The notes: a model not told the origin generated them from the sequence alone. Counted from the stretch's first letter, positions 54,500 to 63,705 are shown. The stretch: 64,000 nucleotides of DNA from an uncultured Rhodospirillales bacterium (GCA_903927615.1 CAIYNU010000035.1:62001-126000), one strand, 5' to 3'. Numbers and translations are program-made.

Positions 54500-56610
54500 A
54501 CGCAATGTCTGATCACCGGTCCTAATTGGGAGACAATGGCGGCACTCCACCGCTCGGCACTTGGCCGGTCCAAGTGGTGGCCTTCGACCGACATCAGTCC
54601 CGGCAGATCGGCGGAGATGTAGGTAAAATGCATCTTCTGGGCAATGGTGTGAGCGGCGATGGCCGATGAGAATGGTCCAGGAACATAGACGACCACGGTA
54701 CACTGATCATCCTCCGGTAGTAGCGGCCTGAAATCTTTAGCAATATCATAAGTATCGCTTAGTTGTTGAGCCGTCACGTCCGCCTCCGGCTGAAGCGGGA
54801 CATGTTGATCCGGCTTATAGTAAGCCGTCAGCCAACTGCCATTGCTGCGTGATCTGAAGATCGACGCCCCGCTGCCCCAACCCAACCACCCTCGGCTGAC
54901 CACAGCCGAGAAGAGTTTGTGAAGCTGTTGACCGATTAGATTGCGATAAGCCCGATACCGTGCGGTCACCGGGGTATCGATAATCGCGGCGGTCCAGGCG
55001 GTTCGCCAGGATGAAAAGAAGGGATCGGCGTTAATAATAACCAATTTCGGATGAATCTGAAACCGCTCCATGAGCAAACGCGCGAATACAGAATCGTCCG
55101 AAACAAACCCCATCAGATAGTAACGCAGGTTCATATGGCTGAAATAAGCGGCTGTCGCCGCCGTGGAAAACGCGAATTGAGGCTTGCTATTGCCAAGAAA
55201 TAAAACATCGGCGGACCGTAAAGCCGCAATCGCCTGGGACTCGACATCAAAATAAAAAGCGCCGTGTTCGTTCACGCCGTAAGCTGGGGAGTCGCAATCG
55301 GCAAGAAAATTGTCTGAACCATAGCCATCAGACCGACAAACCGCAACGTCGCGCCAGATGCTGATGATCGGAGCCATCAAGATTACCAGCAGCGCCATTG
55401 TGATCAGATAGTTGCGCAATGACAGCGCCGGATATCTGACTTTCGGGTGACTTTCTGCCACAATGTGGATTGGTTCCGGCATGGTTGTGCAGGTGCGACG
55501 GTTTAACCACATCCATTCTGCCATAATCAGGCAACAAAAAAGGAATAATACGGCGTGAAAGGCATTGGTATTCATGACGATTGGGTAACGGACGAGATAA
55601 TGACGGGCGTTATCTCGAGGATCGCTATTATCTGAACTGGAGAACACTAAGGCACGATCGGTCCCAATGGCCCTGTACGCATAGGCCCCGGCGCCCGTGC
55701 CGGTAATGACACCATCGCTGGCATGGGCCGGCCCCAACGGCTTGCCGTTCTCCAGAAGCGTCAGGCCCGAGCGCAATTCGCCGTGTCGAGGCCCGGAGTT
55801 ATTATCACCTTCGGTAAAGAATAGTCCCCAGCGGGTTAAGGCATTTCCCAGATTGAAATAGAGCCAGCCCGTCCCACTGTCCGGTCCCATAAATGACGGA
55901 TTCAGGTTTTGCGTCAAGACCAGCCGTCCGGCGTATGAAGCGGCGCCCCCTGCAACCAGCCCGGCCAGAACCGTGATCACGGTGAGCCGGATCAAACCAA
56001 TAAAAACCTTGATGGGGTGTCGGCGTGCCCTCACCCACTCCATCAGGATCAGAAAGCAGAACAGGATGATCGCGCCATTAAAGAGGCCCGGCGCCATTTT
56101 AATCGGATAAAAAACCCGGTACTGGCGGCCATTGTTGCGCGGATCACTGTTGTCGGATGTCGAGAATGCCAGCACCCGGTCTTGACCGATGGCTCGGAAC
56201 GAGAAAGCGCCGTCCCCCGTATGGTGGATGGCGTCGTCGAACGCATGAGCCGGGCCCAATGGCTTGCCGTCTTCCAGCAGAGTGAGGGCCGCGCGCAACG
56301 AACCGTGCCGGTCGCCGGCGTTGTCGTCGCCCTCGGAGAAGAATAACCCCGAGCGGGTCCATTGATCCTGATGGCTGCCGACGTCAACAAGATCGTGACG
56401 TTGGCTAAAATTATAGTAAACCCAGCCGTTGTCGCCGTCAGTGATCATATCGGCGACGTTCAGCTTTACTTTGACGACGATGAATCCGCGATACGAAATG
56501 CAGCCAACCACAAGAATAGCGGCAAGAACACATAAAAAAAATAAGCGAAAGGGATAAAATGGCAATGTCTTGGCTCCGTCGGACTTAGAATTGAAAATAA
56601 AGGAATTCAC
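54487..56610 (-). CDS. SGNH-like acyltransferase partner with two NSDPR domains
   Basis: GTG 56610 overlaps the MBOAT gene by 26 bp and follows GGAG. The 707-residue protein has membrane segments at about 22-40, 173-192, 205-230, 350-368 and 402-420. NSDPR domains lie at about 55-170 and 240-345. The C-terminal region (about 455-707) looks like an SGNH/DltD-AlgJ-type hydrolase: SADVLFLGNSKPQFAFS for the Ser block and GHHLDRPSAERWS near the C-terminus for the Asp-His block. Its MBOAT neighbour would supply the acyl group across the membrane. The target glycan is unknown. Confidence 0.75.
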   Translation of the reverse strand: MNSFIFNSKSDGAKTLPFYPFRLFFLCVLAAILVVGCISYRGFIVVKVKLNVADMITDGDNGWVYYNFSQRHDLVDVGSHQDQWTRSGLFFSEGDDNAGDRHGSLRAALTLLEDGKPLGPAHAFDDAIHHTGDGAFSFRAIGQDRVLAFSTSDNSDPRNNGRQYRVFYPIKMAPGLFNGAIILFCFLILMEWVRARRHPIKVFIGLIRLTVITVLAGLVAGGAASYAGRLVLTQNLNPSFMGPDSGTGWLYFNLGNALTRWGLFFTEGDNNSGPRHGELRSGLTLLENGKPLGPAHASDGVITGTGAGAYAYRAIGTDRALVFSSSDNSDPRDNARHYLVRYPIVMNTNAFHAVLFLFCCLIMAEWMWLNRRTCTTMPEPIHIVAESHPKVRYPALSLRNYLITMALLVILMAPIISIWRDVAVCRSDGYGSDNFLADCDSPAYGVNEHGAFYFDVESQAIAALRSADVLFLGNSKPQFAFSTAATAAYFSHMNLRYYLMGFVSDDSVFARLLMERFQIHPKLVIINADPFFSSWRTAWTAAIIDTPVTARYRAYRNLIGQQLHKLFSAVVSRGWLGWGSGASIFRSRSNGSWLTAYYKPDQHVPLQPEADVTAQQLSDTYDIAKDFRPLLPEDDQCTVVVYVPGPFSSAIAAHTIAQKMHFTYISADLPGLMSVEGHHLDRPSAERWSAAIVSQLGPVIRHCVLKS

Positions 56611-58003
56611 TATGCCGCTCCAGGGATGAGAGGGCGATGGCCGCCACCACCGCCACCACCCCGGACCAGACCAGGGTCGGTCGCCAGGCGGGCATGGCCT
56701 GGCCCTCCGCCTGGCCGAGACACTGTTGGGTGTTGGGGAAAAACCAGACCAGGCACGAAAGACCAGCCAACCAGAGACACTCGCTCCCATCAACACTTGT
56801 GCCGCCCACGCCATTGACACCGGCCATCCCGGCCAGGACCCGGCCGGCGCCGGTCAGGTCGGCGGCCCGGAAGAACACCCATGCGACCAGGACCACCAGG
56901 AACGTCAGCAAGCAACCGGCGGTTCGCACCCAGGGTCCATCACGGCGGGGATCGCTGCCCATCCCCCGGCGCACGGCATGCCAGGCGTGATTGATGGTCA
57001 GATATACACCGTGGAGCGTACCCCAAACGACGAAGGTCCAACTCGCACCATGCCACAGACCGCCCAGGACCATGGTGATCAACAGGTTGGCATAGCGGCG
57101 GGCCGGCCCGCGACGGTTGCCACCCAGCGAAATATAAAGGTAATCACGTAGAAAACGCGCCAGAGTCATATGCCAACGGCGCCAAAACTCAATGATGTTG
57201 TGCGCCCGATATGGCGAGTTAAAGTTGAACGGTAAGCGAACCCCAAACAATAGGGATATTCCAATGGCCATATCAGAATATCCGCTAAAGTCAAAATAGA
57301 GTTGTAAACTATAGGCAAAGGCACCGGCCCAGGACAATACCATCCCAGGAGCCGAAGCGTCGAATGTCGGACCGACATAAACTGAAACACCATCCGCCAG
57401 AATGGCTTTTTTAAATAGTCCGATAACAAACCATACAACTCCAATCGTAATATTATTAATATTTGGGCAATAAGTTTGAGGGACGATAAATTGTGGAATA
57501 ATCTCCTTATAATGAAGAATCGGTCCAGCAATCAAATGTGGGAAATAGGAAACGAATAGAGCATAATAAATAGGATTAACCTCCCTCACTACTCCTCGAA
57601 AGACATCAACGAGAAAGGCGATTTGAGTAAATGTAAAGAACGAAATACCCAGTGGCAACACGATCATACCCAATGCCAACGTCCAACCGGTCAGCGCGTC
57701 AAGAGTCTGCGCGAAAAAACCAGCATACTTGAAATAGCCAAGGAACCCGAGATTCGCTATCACGGCCAGTGCCAGCCACCACCACCGCCGTTGCCGGGCA
57801 ATGAGTCGGCCAGCATAGTAGTTGAATAACGTCGAGCCAATCAACAATGGCACATAGATGGGATTCCACCAGGCATAAAATCCTAAGGATGCCAAAGTGA
57901 GCCAACCAGCGGCCAACATGCTGTTAAACCGGCCGAAAATGAAGAATACTATTAAAGTAATAGGTAAAAATATAAAAATAAATTCATATGAATTAAACAA
58001 CAT
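56585..58003 (-). CDS. MBOAT family O-acyltransferase (AlgI-like)
   Basis: This 472-residue polytopic protein has the AlgI/DltB/PatA pattern: MLFNSYEFIFIFLPI at the N-terminus, LPLGISFFTFTQIAFLVDVFRG, YFDFSGYSDMAIGI, FNFNSPYRAHNIIEFWRRWHMTLARFLRDYLYI and the catalytic His318 in LGGLWHGASWTFV. It moves acyl groups from the cytoplasm for O-acylation of an envelope polymer. The downstream SGNH-like gene overlaps it and is the likely transfer partner. Local base composition is AT-richer than in the flanking genes, especially 57200-58000. Confidence 0.93.
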   Translation of the reverse strand: MLFNSYEFIFIFLPITLIVFFIFGRFNSMLAAGWLTLASLGFYAWWNPIYVPLLIGSTLFNYYAGRLIARQRRWWWLALAVIANLGFLGYFKYAGFFAQTLDALTGWTLALGMIVLPLGISFFTFTQIAFLVDVFRGVVREVNPIYYALFVSYFPHLIAGPILHYKEIIPQFIVPQTYCPNINNITIGVVWFVIGLFKKAILADGVSVYVGPTFDASAPGMVLSWAGAFAYSLQLYFDFSGYSDMAIGISLLFGVRLPFNFNSPYRAHNIIEFWRRWHMTLARFLRDYLYISLGGNRRGPARRYANLLITMVLGGLWHGASWTFVVWGTLHGVYLTINHAWHAVRRGMGSDPRRDGPWVRTAGCLLTFLVVLVAWVFFRAADLTGAGRVLAGMAGVNGVGGTSVDGSECLWLAGLSCLVWFFPNTQQCLGQAEGQAMPAWRPTLVWSGVVAVVAAIALSSLERHSEFLYFQF

Positions 58004-58403
58004 TTAACGCCACCGAATGATTGTTAATGCCGATCTTGATTGAACATAATCGGTCATTGATATTTCGTAAATTTTGTCGGTGACCCCGCGTCACTCATGA
58101 GAAGATGCTTTGGCGCTCGAAATAATACTCATCGACTGTTGCGATCGAATATTATTACAGATAATTTCCAGTAACACCCTAGCATCTTGATCAATTTATC
58201 TGTGTGTGACATACCGTCACACACAGAATATAGTGTATTATAGTTCGAACTCAAAGCGATTACGGCGATGCCATCAACGTCGTGGACTGACGGATGGCCT
58301 CGGGGGGGCGACCGACCTGGAAAGCTCCCGAGCGGATGACGATATTCCTTACTGAAGAACCCACGCGCCGGGCGGAACGAACCGTTTGGACAGGAGGGGT
58401 GCC
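58004..58403. promoter_or_regulatory. Divergent AT-rich region upstream of the MBOAT operon, with dyad and -10-like box
   Basis: A perfect 12-bp inverted repeat TCTGTGTGTGAC (58199-58210) / GTCACACACAGA (58216-58227) has a 5-nt loop. On the minus strand a TATAAT (58242-58237) lies nine bases before it, so the dyad would fall at or just after the start of a leftward transcript. No good -35 box at the usual distance was found. The dyad may be an operator or a leader stem-loop for the MBOAT-SGNH operon. The rightward promoter of the lipoprotein gene is also expected here. Confidence 0.5.
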
Positions 58404-58682
58404 ATGAACCAACATAATCTCCGGGCTATCGGCCCAGGGGCCAAGGGATTGCCGGCGGTGCTGCTAGCCGCCGTCGCGTGGTCGGTGGCGGGATGCGCGA
58501 TTTACCCGGCCTACCCCGGCCCTTATGGCGGCGCTTACACCGGGGCACCGGGCGGCTACAATTACGTCTCTCCCCCCGATGTTCCCGCCTACGTCTATGG
58601 CCCGCCGGCCTATTACGGCCCGCCGATCCTGGGTGGCATCGGCGTTACCTTGGGGGGCGGCCACTGGCACCACTGGCGCTGA
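58404..58682 (+). CDS. Small Tyr/Pro/Gly-rich lipoprotein
   Basis: ATG 58404 follows AGGAGG by a few bases. The 92-residue product has a long n-region, a hydrophobic core and a lipobox SVAGC. The mature part is rich in Tyr, Pro and Gly (YPAYPGPYGGAYTG, YVYGPPAYYGPP) and ends GGGHWHHWR. Such short surface lipoproteins are common and have no known function. It is convergent with the ThiF/MoeB gene. Confidence 0.75.
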   Translation: MNQHNLRAIGPGAKGLPAVLLAAVAWSVAGCAIYPAYPGPYGGAYTGAPGGYNYVSPPDVPAYVYGPPAYYGPPILGGIGVTLGGGHWHHWR

Positions 58683-58757
58683 AGTTTCGGCTCCGACCGC
58701 CCCTTTGCGGCCCCGGACGGCTGCGGTCCAGACGCTGCGACCGGTTCGGAAACCGCT

Positions 58758-59546
58758 CTAGACGTCCGACGGCTCCAGGAGGGTCGGATGATCGCCGCAC
58801 AACCGGCACGCCGGATCGCGGGAGAACCGGATGGTGCGGAAGGTCGTGGCGAGGCCGTCGAACAGCAGCAGACGACCCGAAAGGCTTACGCCGATACCCA
58901 ACACTTCCTTCAACACCTCCACGGCCTGGAGCGAACCGATCGCGCCCGCCAGGGCGCCGAAGACCCCCCCCGCGGCACAGGTCGGCACCAGCCCCGGCGA
59001 CGGAGGCTCGGGAAACAGGCAGCGATAGCAGGGGTGAGCGCCCCCCAAATGAGGCTTGAAGGTCGACAGTTGGCCTTCGAAACGCAGAATCGCCCCCGAG
59101 ACCAGCGTCCGCCGGGCCAGGAAGCAGGCATCGTTAATCAGGAAGCGGCTGGCAAAATTATCGGTACCGTCGGCCACCACATGATAATCCGCCACCAGAG
59201 CCATGGCGTTCGCGGCCGTCAGGCGGACCCGGTGCGCCACCACCCGCACCTCGGGATTGATGGCGGCGATACGGTCGAGCGCGCTGTCGACCTTGGGTCT
59301 GCCGAGCGTCGCGCCATCGTGGATCACCTGGCGTTGCAGGTTGGACAGATCGACCACATCCGGATCGACGATCCCCAGCGTTCCCACCCCGGCGGCGGCC
59401 AGATAGAGCAGCAGCGGCGACCCGAGGCCGCCGGCCCCGACCACCAGCACCCGGGCCTGACATAAGCGCGCCTGCCCCACGCCGCCGACCTCGGGCAGGA
59501 TGATGTGGCGGGCGTAGCGTTCGAGTTGTGCGTCGCTGAAGTCCAT
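58758..59546 (-). CDS. moeB: ThiF/MoeB/HesA-family adenylyltransferase
   Basis: This 262-residue E1-like enzyme adenylates the C-terminal Gly of a sulfur-carrier protein (MoaD or ThiS). It has the ATP-binding VLVVGAGGLGSPLLLYLAAAGVG, the DLSNLQRQ arginine finger block, NASRF-type ADGTDNFASRFLIND and zinc pairs CYRC and CRLC. It lacks a rhodanese tail. MoeB and ThiF cannot be told apart without a carrier gene nearby. A 16-nt duplication covers its start codon. Confidence 0.88.
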   Translation of the reverse strand: MDFSDAQLERYARHIILPEVGGVGQARLCQARVLVVGAGGLGSPLLLYLAAAGVGTLGIVDPDVVDLSNLQRQVIHDGATLGRPKVDSALDRIAAINPEVRVVAHRVRLTAANAMALVADYHVVADGTDNFASRFLINDACFLARRTLVSGAILRFEGQLSTFKPHLGGAHPCYRCLFPEPPSPGLVPTCAAGGVFGALAGAIGSLQAVEVLKEVLGIGVSLSGRLLLFDGLATTFRTIRFSRDPACRLCGDHPTLLEPSDV

Positions 59547-59562
59547 GCTCGCTGAAATCCAT
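59531..59562 (-). repeat. 16-nt tandem duplication across the thiF/moeB start
   Basis: Read on the minus strand, 59562-59547 is ATGGATTTCAGCGAGC and 59546-59531 is ATGGACTTCAGCGACG. The upstream copy supplies a second ATG that is out of frame with the gene, because 16 is not a multiple of three. Confidence 0.8.
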
Positions 59563-59590
59563 GCCCCGCGAAAAGGTTGCCACGGCCAAG

Positions 59591-61501
59591 CTATAAGGCC
59601 TTCACGGCCTGCTTCCTAGACCCGGCTGCGGCGTTGCGATCCCCGGTCGGGTGGCCGAGCAAAGCGGTGACCGCGGCTTTCAGTTCCTGGCCGTTGACGG
59701 GCTTGTGCAGGACCGGCAGGCCGCTGGCTTCGGCCTGGGACAGCCAGTCGGGCGCCATGTCCCCGGTCAACAACACGGCCGGAAAGGCATGGTCCAGTTC
59801 CCGTTGCAGGTAGCGGATCAGTTCGATCCCGTCGCGACCGACGGCCAGTCGAAAGTCGGCGATCACCAGATCGGGAACTTCGCCGGCCCTGGTCAAAGCC
59901 GCCAGCAATTCGCGGTCGCTGCTACCCGAAAGGACCCGATAGCCCCAGCACTCCAGCACCGTTCCCAGACTGTCGCACACGATCTCCTCGTCGTCGGCCA
60001 CCGCGATCAGCGCCGCCCGTTGGGGCGTCGCCGGTGCCGGTTCGGCCGCCGAAACCTCATCGTTCGTCACGACTCCGGTCACACGGGCCAGCGTCACGGA
60101 AAACACCGACCCCCGTTCCGGCACCGAACGCACGGCCACCGGAAGGCCCAACAGGCGGGCCATCCGCGAGACCATGGCCAGCCCCAACCCCATGCCCGCC
60201 GCCCGATTGCGCCCGCGGTTGGGTATTTGGTAGAACTCCTGAAAAATGAGCGGCAAATCGGTTTCGGTAATGCCGATTCCGCTGTCCCAAACTTCGATGC
60301 GCACACCATCTCCAGACCGGCGGCAACCGAGCACGATACCGCCCCGCTCGGTATAGCGGACGGCGTTGCTCAACAGGTTCCGTAGAATGGCCGCCAGCAG
60401 CAGGGCGTCGGTGGCCACCATGACGCTGGTCGATACCGTGCGGAAAAACAGTCCGGCGGCTTGGGTGAGCGGCGAGAATTCCCGCTCCAACTTATCGAAC
60501 AGCGGTCCCAGCGCAAACACCGACGGCGACGGCGTCACCATCTCGGCATCGAGTCTGGAAATGTCCAGCAGGACATTGAGCAGCGCCGTCACTTCGTTCG
60601 CCGACACCTTGATCTTGCCGATGACCGTTTCCAACTCGGGGTCATGATTGAGCGCCTCAAGGGCCGAGACGAACATGGCCAGCGCCATCAGCGGTTGACG
60701 GAGATCGTGGCTGGCGGCGGCCAGAAACCGGGTCTTGGAGGCATTGGCGCGATCGGCGACCTCTTTTGCCAGACGCAATTCCCGTTCGACCGCTTTACGG
60801 CCGGACACGTCCTGAATCATAGCCACCACGTAACCCGGCCGACCCCCGTGGTCCCGCACGCAGGCCAGCGTCACTTCGGCTTCGAACCGGGTTCCATCGG
60901 GACGACGATAGCTTTTCTCGACGGTCAGCCGTTCCACAACCCCTGCCAGGAGCTGCCGATAGGCCGCTTCGCTCGCCGGCAAAAATTCGGGCGCGGTCAC
61001 ATCGCGAAACGATCGCCCCAACAGTTTTGCCGGCGAACATCCCATCAGCCGGCCCAACATTTCGTTGCAGCGCATCAGCCGACCATCGGCGGTCAGCACA
61101 CCGATGCCCGCCAGCGGAGCGTCGAAGTAGCTGCTCACCTCATGTTCGCTGATGATCAGGGCCTCCTCGATCCGCCGTTGTTCGGACATGTCGAGTTGGA
61201 TCACCAATTCGGCCGAGCCATCCAGCCAGTCGATGGTTCTGGTGGTTGCCTTCACCCAGACGACCGAGCCATCGCGCCGGTACCCCTTCGCCACCCGACC
61301 AGCATCAGTCCCGCCAACGTCCCCCGCGGGCGCCAGCAAAGCTTTGACACTCGCCAGGGCCAACACCTCGGCCCTGGTTCTCCAACCGTACATATGGGCA
61401 AAAACATCATTGACGAATAAGGGCCGGTACTCGCGATGCACCAGGATGCCCTGTAGAGATCCGTCTGCCAGAGCCTCGAACAGTGTATCGCTTGCAACCA
61501 T
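59591..61501 (-). CDS. Soluble hybrid histidine kinase, PAS-PAS-HisKA-HATPase-REC
   Basis: ATG 61501 lies nine bases after GGGGAG; ATG 61510 and GTG 61531 are in frame but less well placed. The 636-residue protein has two PAS domains (about 5-120 and 125-255), HisKA with AAASHDLRQPLMALAMF, an ATPase domain with WDSGIGIT and GMGLGLAMV, and a C-terminal receiver (ALIAVADDEEIV; Asp in LVIADFRL; Lys in LHKPV). SHDLRQPL is typical of the NahK/FixL-like group. No DNA-binding partner adjoins it. The thiF/moeB gene follows after 44 bp. Confidence 0.9.
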   Translation of the reverse strand: MVASDTLFEALADGSLQGILVHREYRPLFVNDVFAHMYGWRTRAEVLALASVKALLAPAGDVGGTDAGRVAKGYRRDGSVVWVKATTRTIDWLDGSAELVIQLDMSEQRRIEEALIISEHEVSSYFDAPLAGIGVLTADGRLMRCNEMLGRLMGCSPAKLLGRSFRDVTAPEFLPASEAAYRQLLAGVVERLTVEKSYRRPDGTRFEAEVTLACVRDHGGRPGYVVAMIQDVSGRKAVERELRLAKEVADRANASKTRFLAAASHDLRQPLMALAMFVSALEALNHDPELETVIGKIKVSANEVTALLNVLLDISRLDAEMVTPSPSVFALGPLFDKLEREFSPLTQAAGLFFRTVSTSVMVATDALLLAAILRNLLSNAVRYTERGGIVLGCRRSGDGVRIEVWDSGIGITETDLPLIFQEFYQIPNRGRNRAAGMGLGLAMVSRMARLLGLPVAVRSVPERGSVFSVTLARVTGVVTNDEVSAAEPAPATPQRAALIAVADDEEIVCDSLGTVLECWGYRVLSGSSDRELLAALTRAGEVPDLVIADFRLAVGRDGIELIRYLQRELDHAFPAVLLTGDMAPDWLSQAEASGLPVLHKPVNGQELKAAVTALLGHPTGDRNAAAGSRKQAVKAL

Positions 61502-61550
61502 GCCGGACATCTCCCCATATCGGCGTCGCACTCACCGCATCGATTCCACC

Positions 61551-61793
61551 TTATCCGTGCCGGTAGGGGCAATCGGCATAGCCGCAATCGCGGGCGCCAC
61601 GAGCCGGGACATAGACGCCACAGGCTCGACATTTGATCATGTCTTCAATCGCCGGCTGAGGCCTGACCGCCGCCCTCCGCGCACGGGCGCGGGCGGTGCG
61701 GTATTGCTCAAAGCGTCGATGCCAGCGATAGGCCATGACCACCAGGCCGATCATCAGGGCCAGAGTTAATAACTTGCCGAAACTGAACATCAC
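61551..61793 (-). CDS. Small membrane protein with zinc-ribbon-like tail
   Basis: This 80-residue protein has one membrane segment (about 4-20), a basic stretch, and a C-terminal Cys cluster IKCRACGVYVPARGARDCGYADCPYRHG, resembling the PP0621-type proteins. It lies 10 bp downstream of the SPINDLY-like gene on the same strand. The function is not known. Met2 is an alternative start. Confidence 0.75.
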   Translation of the reverse strand: MMFSFGKLLTLALMIGLVVMAYRWHRRFEQYRTARARARRAAVRPQPAIEDMIKCRACGVYVPARGARDCGYADCPYRHG

Positions 61794-61803
61794 GCAGCCT
61801 CAC

Positions 61804-63705
61804 TCAGACCGGCGGCGGAGCCGCCGCCGCCACAGCAAAAGCCGCCAGCGGCTGGTTGGCGCACCAGCGGCGCCAACACGCACGATAGGCCGTCTCGAGG
61901 TTGCGGGTATAGCGCCCAGCGTCCATCAGCGGCGACGCCGCCATCCGTTCCCTGAGACCCTGGCGCAGATCGCCCAGCACCGCCCGGTCCCGGGCCAGCC
62001 AGACGGCGGTGGTGACATAGGTTTCGGTATCGGCGGTAATCAGTTCGGGCAGTCCGACATTGGTCAGGTGACAAAGGCCGACCCGGGAGAACGGAGTGCG
62101 ATCGTACCGAGTCACCACCGGTACTCCCATCCACAGGGCGTCACAGGTGGTGGTGCCGCCGTTGGCGAACAGCGGGTCGAGTGCGATATCCAACTGCCGA
62201 TAAGGGGTGTAAGGGTCCGGTGAGGGATCCGCCAGGATCAGTCGTTCGGGGCCGATGCCATGGACGGCGAAACGATCCAGGCACCAAGCGGCACCACCCT
62301 GCGCCAGCCCGCTCCATTTCAGCATCAGCCGGGCGTCGGGCACGGCCTGGAGAATGTCGGCCCAAGCCGCAACCGTCGCCGACCCGACCTTGGCGAAGTT
62401 ATTGAAACTGCCGAACGTGACGAAGCCGTTGGCCTGGCAGGGTGGTGCGGAGAGCGGTGCGATATCGCTCCGGCTGGGTCGGTAACAGACATGGACGTCG
62501 GGTAACCGGATCAGTTTCTCGCTGTGCCAGTCGTCGACCCAGGGCGGCGCGAAATACGGGTCCATGATCCGGTAGTCGATGGCCGAGACTCCGGTGGTGT
62601 TGGGATACAGCGGATAGCTGATCTGAATCGGCGCCGGCCGTCGGCCGAACATCATAAGCCGGCTGCCCAGCATATGACCCGCACACTCCACCAGAATGTC
62701 GATGCCGTCGGCCATGATGCGTTCCGCCAGGGCCGGATCGGACAGATCGTGACAGGGCAGCCAGTGGTCGGCCCGACGTCGGAAGGCCTCGGTCAGCGAG
62801 TCGGTTTTGGGGTTGCTGTAATAGCAATACAGCTCGATCCGGTCGCGGTCGTGCTGCTCCAGCACCGGCAGCAGAAAATGACCGCCCGGGTGAAGCCGGA
62901 AGTCGGGAGAAACATAGCCAACCCGCAACCGTCGTTCGGGCTCCCGGGTGTTCCGATGGCCGGTCATCGCAGCCGCCCGCGGCCGGACCTGGGCTTGATC
63001 GAAACGCAGATGCTCGGCAAAGACCGCTGCGGGCTCGGCATCCTCCTTGAAGCACAGACAAAACAACAGATTCGACTGGGCCGCGGCATAGCCCGGCCAT
63101 TGTTCCAGCGCCGTCCGGTAGCAGGCCATGGCCTGGTCCAGCCGTCCCTGGTCCTTCAGCACCACGCCCAGATTGTTGTGTGCCTCGGGATAGTGGGGTT
63201 GCAATTCCAAGGCCCGCCGGAAGGCCTCCACCGCCAGATCTAACCGGTTCAACTCTGGCCACACCGTGCCCAGGTTGTTCCAAGCCTGAGCCAGGCCGGG
63301 CCGCAACGCCAGGGCCCGTTGCAGGCAGGTCACCGCCTCCTGGTAGTTGCCCACCTCGCGCAACGCATTGCCCAGATTGCAATAGGCCTCGGCATAGTCG
63401 GGTTTGAGCGCCACCGCCCGCCGATAGCCGGTTACGGCATCATCAAATCGACCGGCCACCAGATTTAGGCTGGCGAGGGTATTATGGAATTCGCCCACGT
63501 TGGGCCCATGGGCCACCGCTTCCCGGGCCGCCTGCACGGCCAGATCGCCATGGCCGGCACCATGGGCCAGGACCGCCGTTTGATGCCAGGCTTGAGCATG
63601 GCCGGGTTCCGCCTCCAACACCTCACGATACAGCGCGAAGGCCTCACCTAGCCGTCCCGCCTGATGAAGCCGAACCGCCTTGTTGAACTGGCTCTGCACG
63701 CTCAC
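61804..63705 (-). CDS. TPR protein with SPINDLY/OGT-type glycosyltransferase domain (GT41)
   Basis: This 633-residue protein has six to seven TPR units in residues 1-225 (repeats such as YAEAYCNLGNALREVGNYQEAVTCLQRALAL) and a GT41 catalytic region in 260-615. Recognisable blocks are LRVGYVSPDFRLHPGGHFLLPVLEQHD, ILVECAGHMLGSRLMMFGRRPAPIQISY, FGSFNNFAKVG and LDIALDPLFANGGTTTCDALWMGVPVVT. The usual L-x-GHT motif reads CAGHM here. Bacterial members glycosylate proteins such as flagellin or adhesins; no such target adjoins it. Confidence 0.88.
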   Translation of the reverse strand: MSVQSQFNKAVRLHQAGRLGEAFALYREVLEAEPGHAQAWHQTAVLAHGAGHGDLAVQAAREAVAHGPNVGEFHNTLASLNLVAGRFDDAVTGYRRAVALKPDYAEAYCNLGNALREVGNYQEAVTCLQRALALRPGLAQAWNNLGTVWPELNRLDLAVEAFRRALELQPHYPEAHNNLGVVLKDQGRLDQAMACYRTALEQWPGYAAAQSNLLFCLCFKEDAEPAAVFAEHLRFDQAQVRPRAAAMTGHRNTREPERRLRVGYVSPDFRLHPGGHFLLPVLEQHDRDRIELYCYYSNPKTDSLTEAFRRRADHWLPCHDLSDPALAERIMADGIDILVECAGHMLGSRLMMFGRRPAPIQISYPLYPNTTGVSAIDYRIMDPYFAPPWVDDWHSEKLIRLPDVHVCYRPSRSDIAPLSAPPCQANGFVTFGSFNNFAKVGSATVAAWADILQAVPDARLMLKWSGLAQGGAAWCLDRFAVHGIGPERLILADPSPDPYTPYRQLDIALDPLFANGGTTTCDALWMGVPVVTRYDRTPFSRVGLCHLTNVGLPELITADTETYVTTAVWLARDRAVLGDLRQGLRERMAASPLMDAGRYTRNLETAYRACWRRWCANQPLAAFAVAAAAPPPV

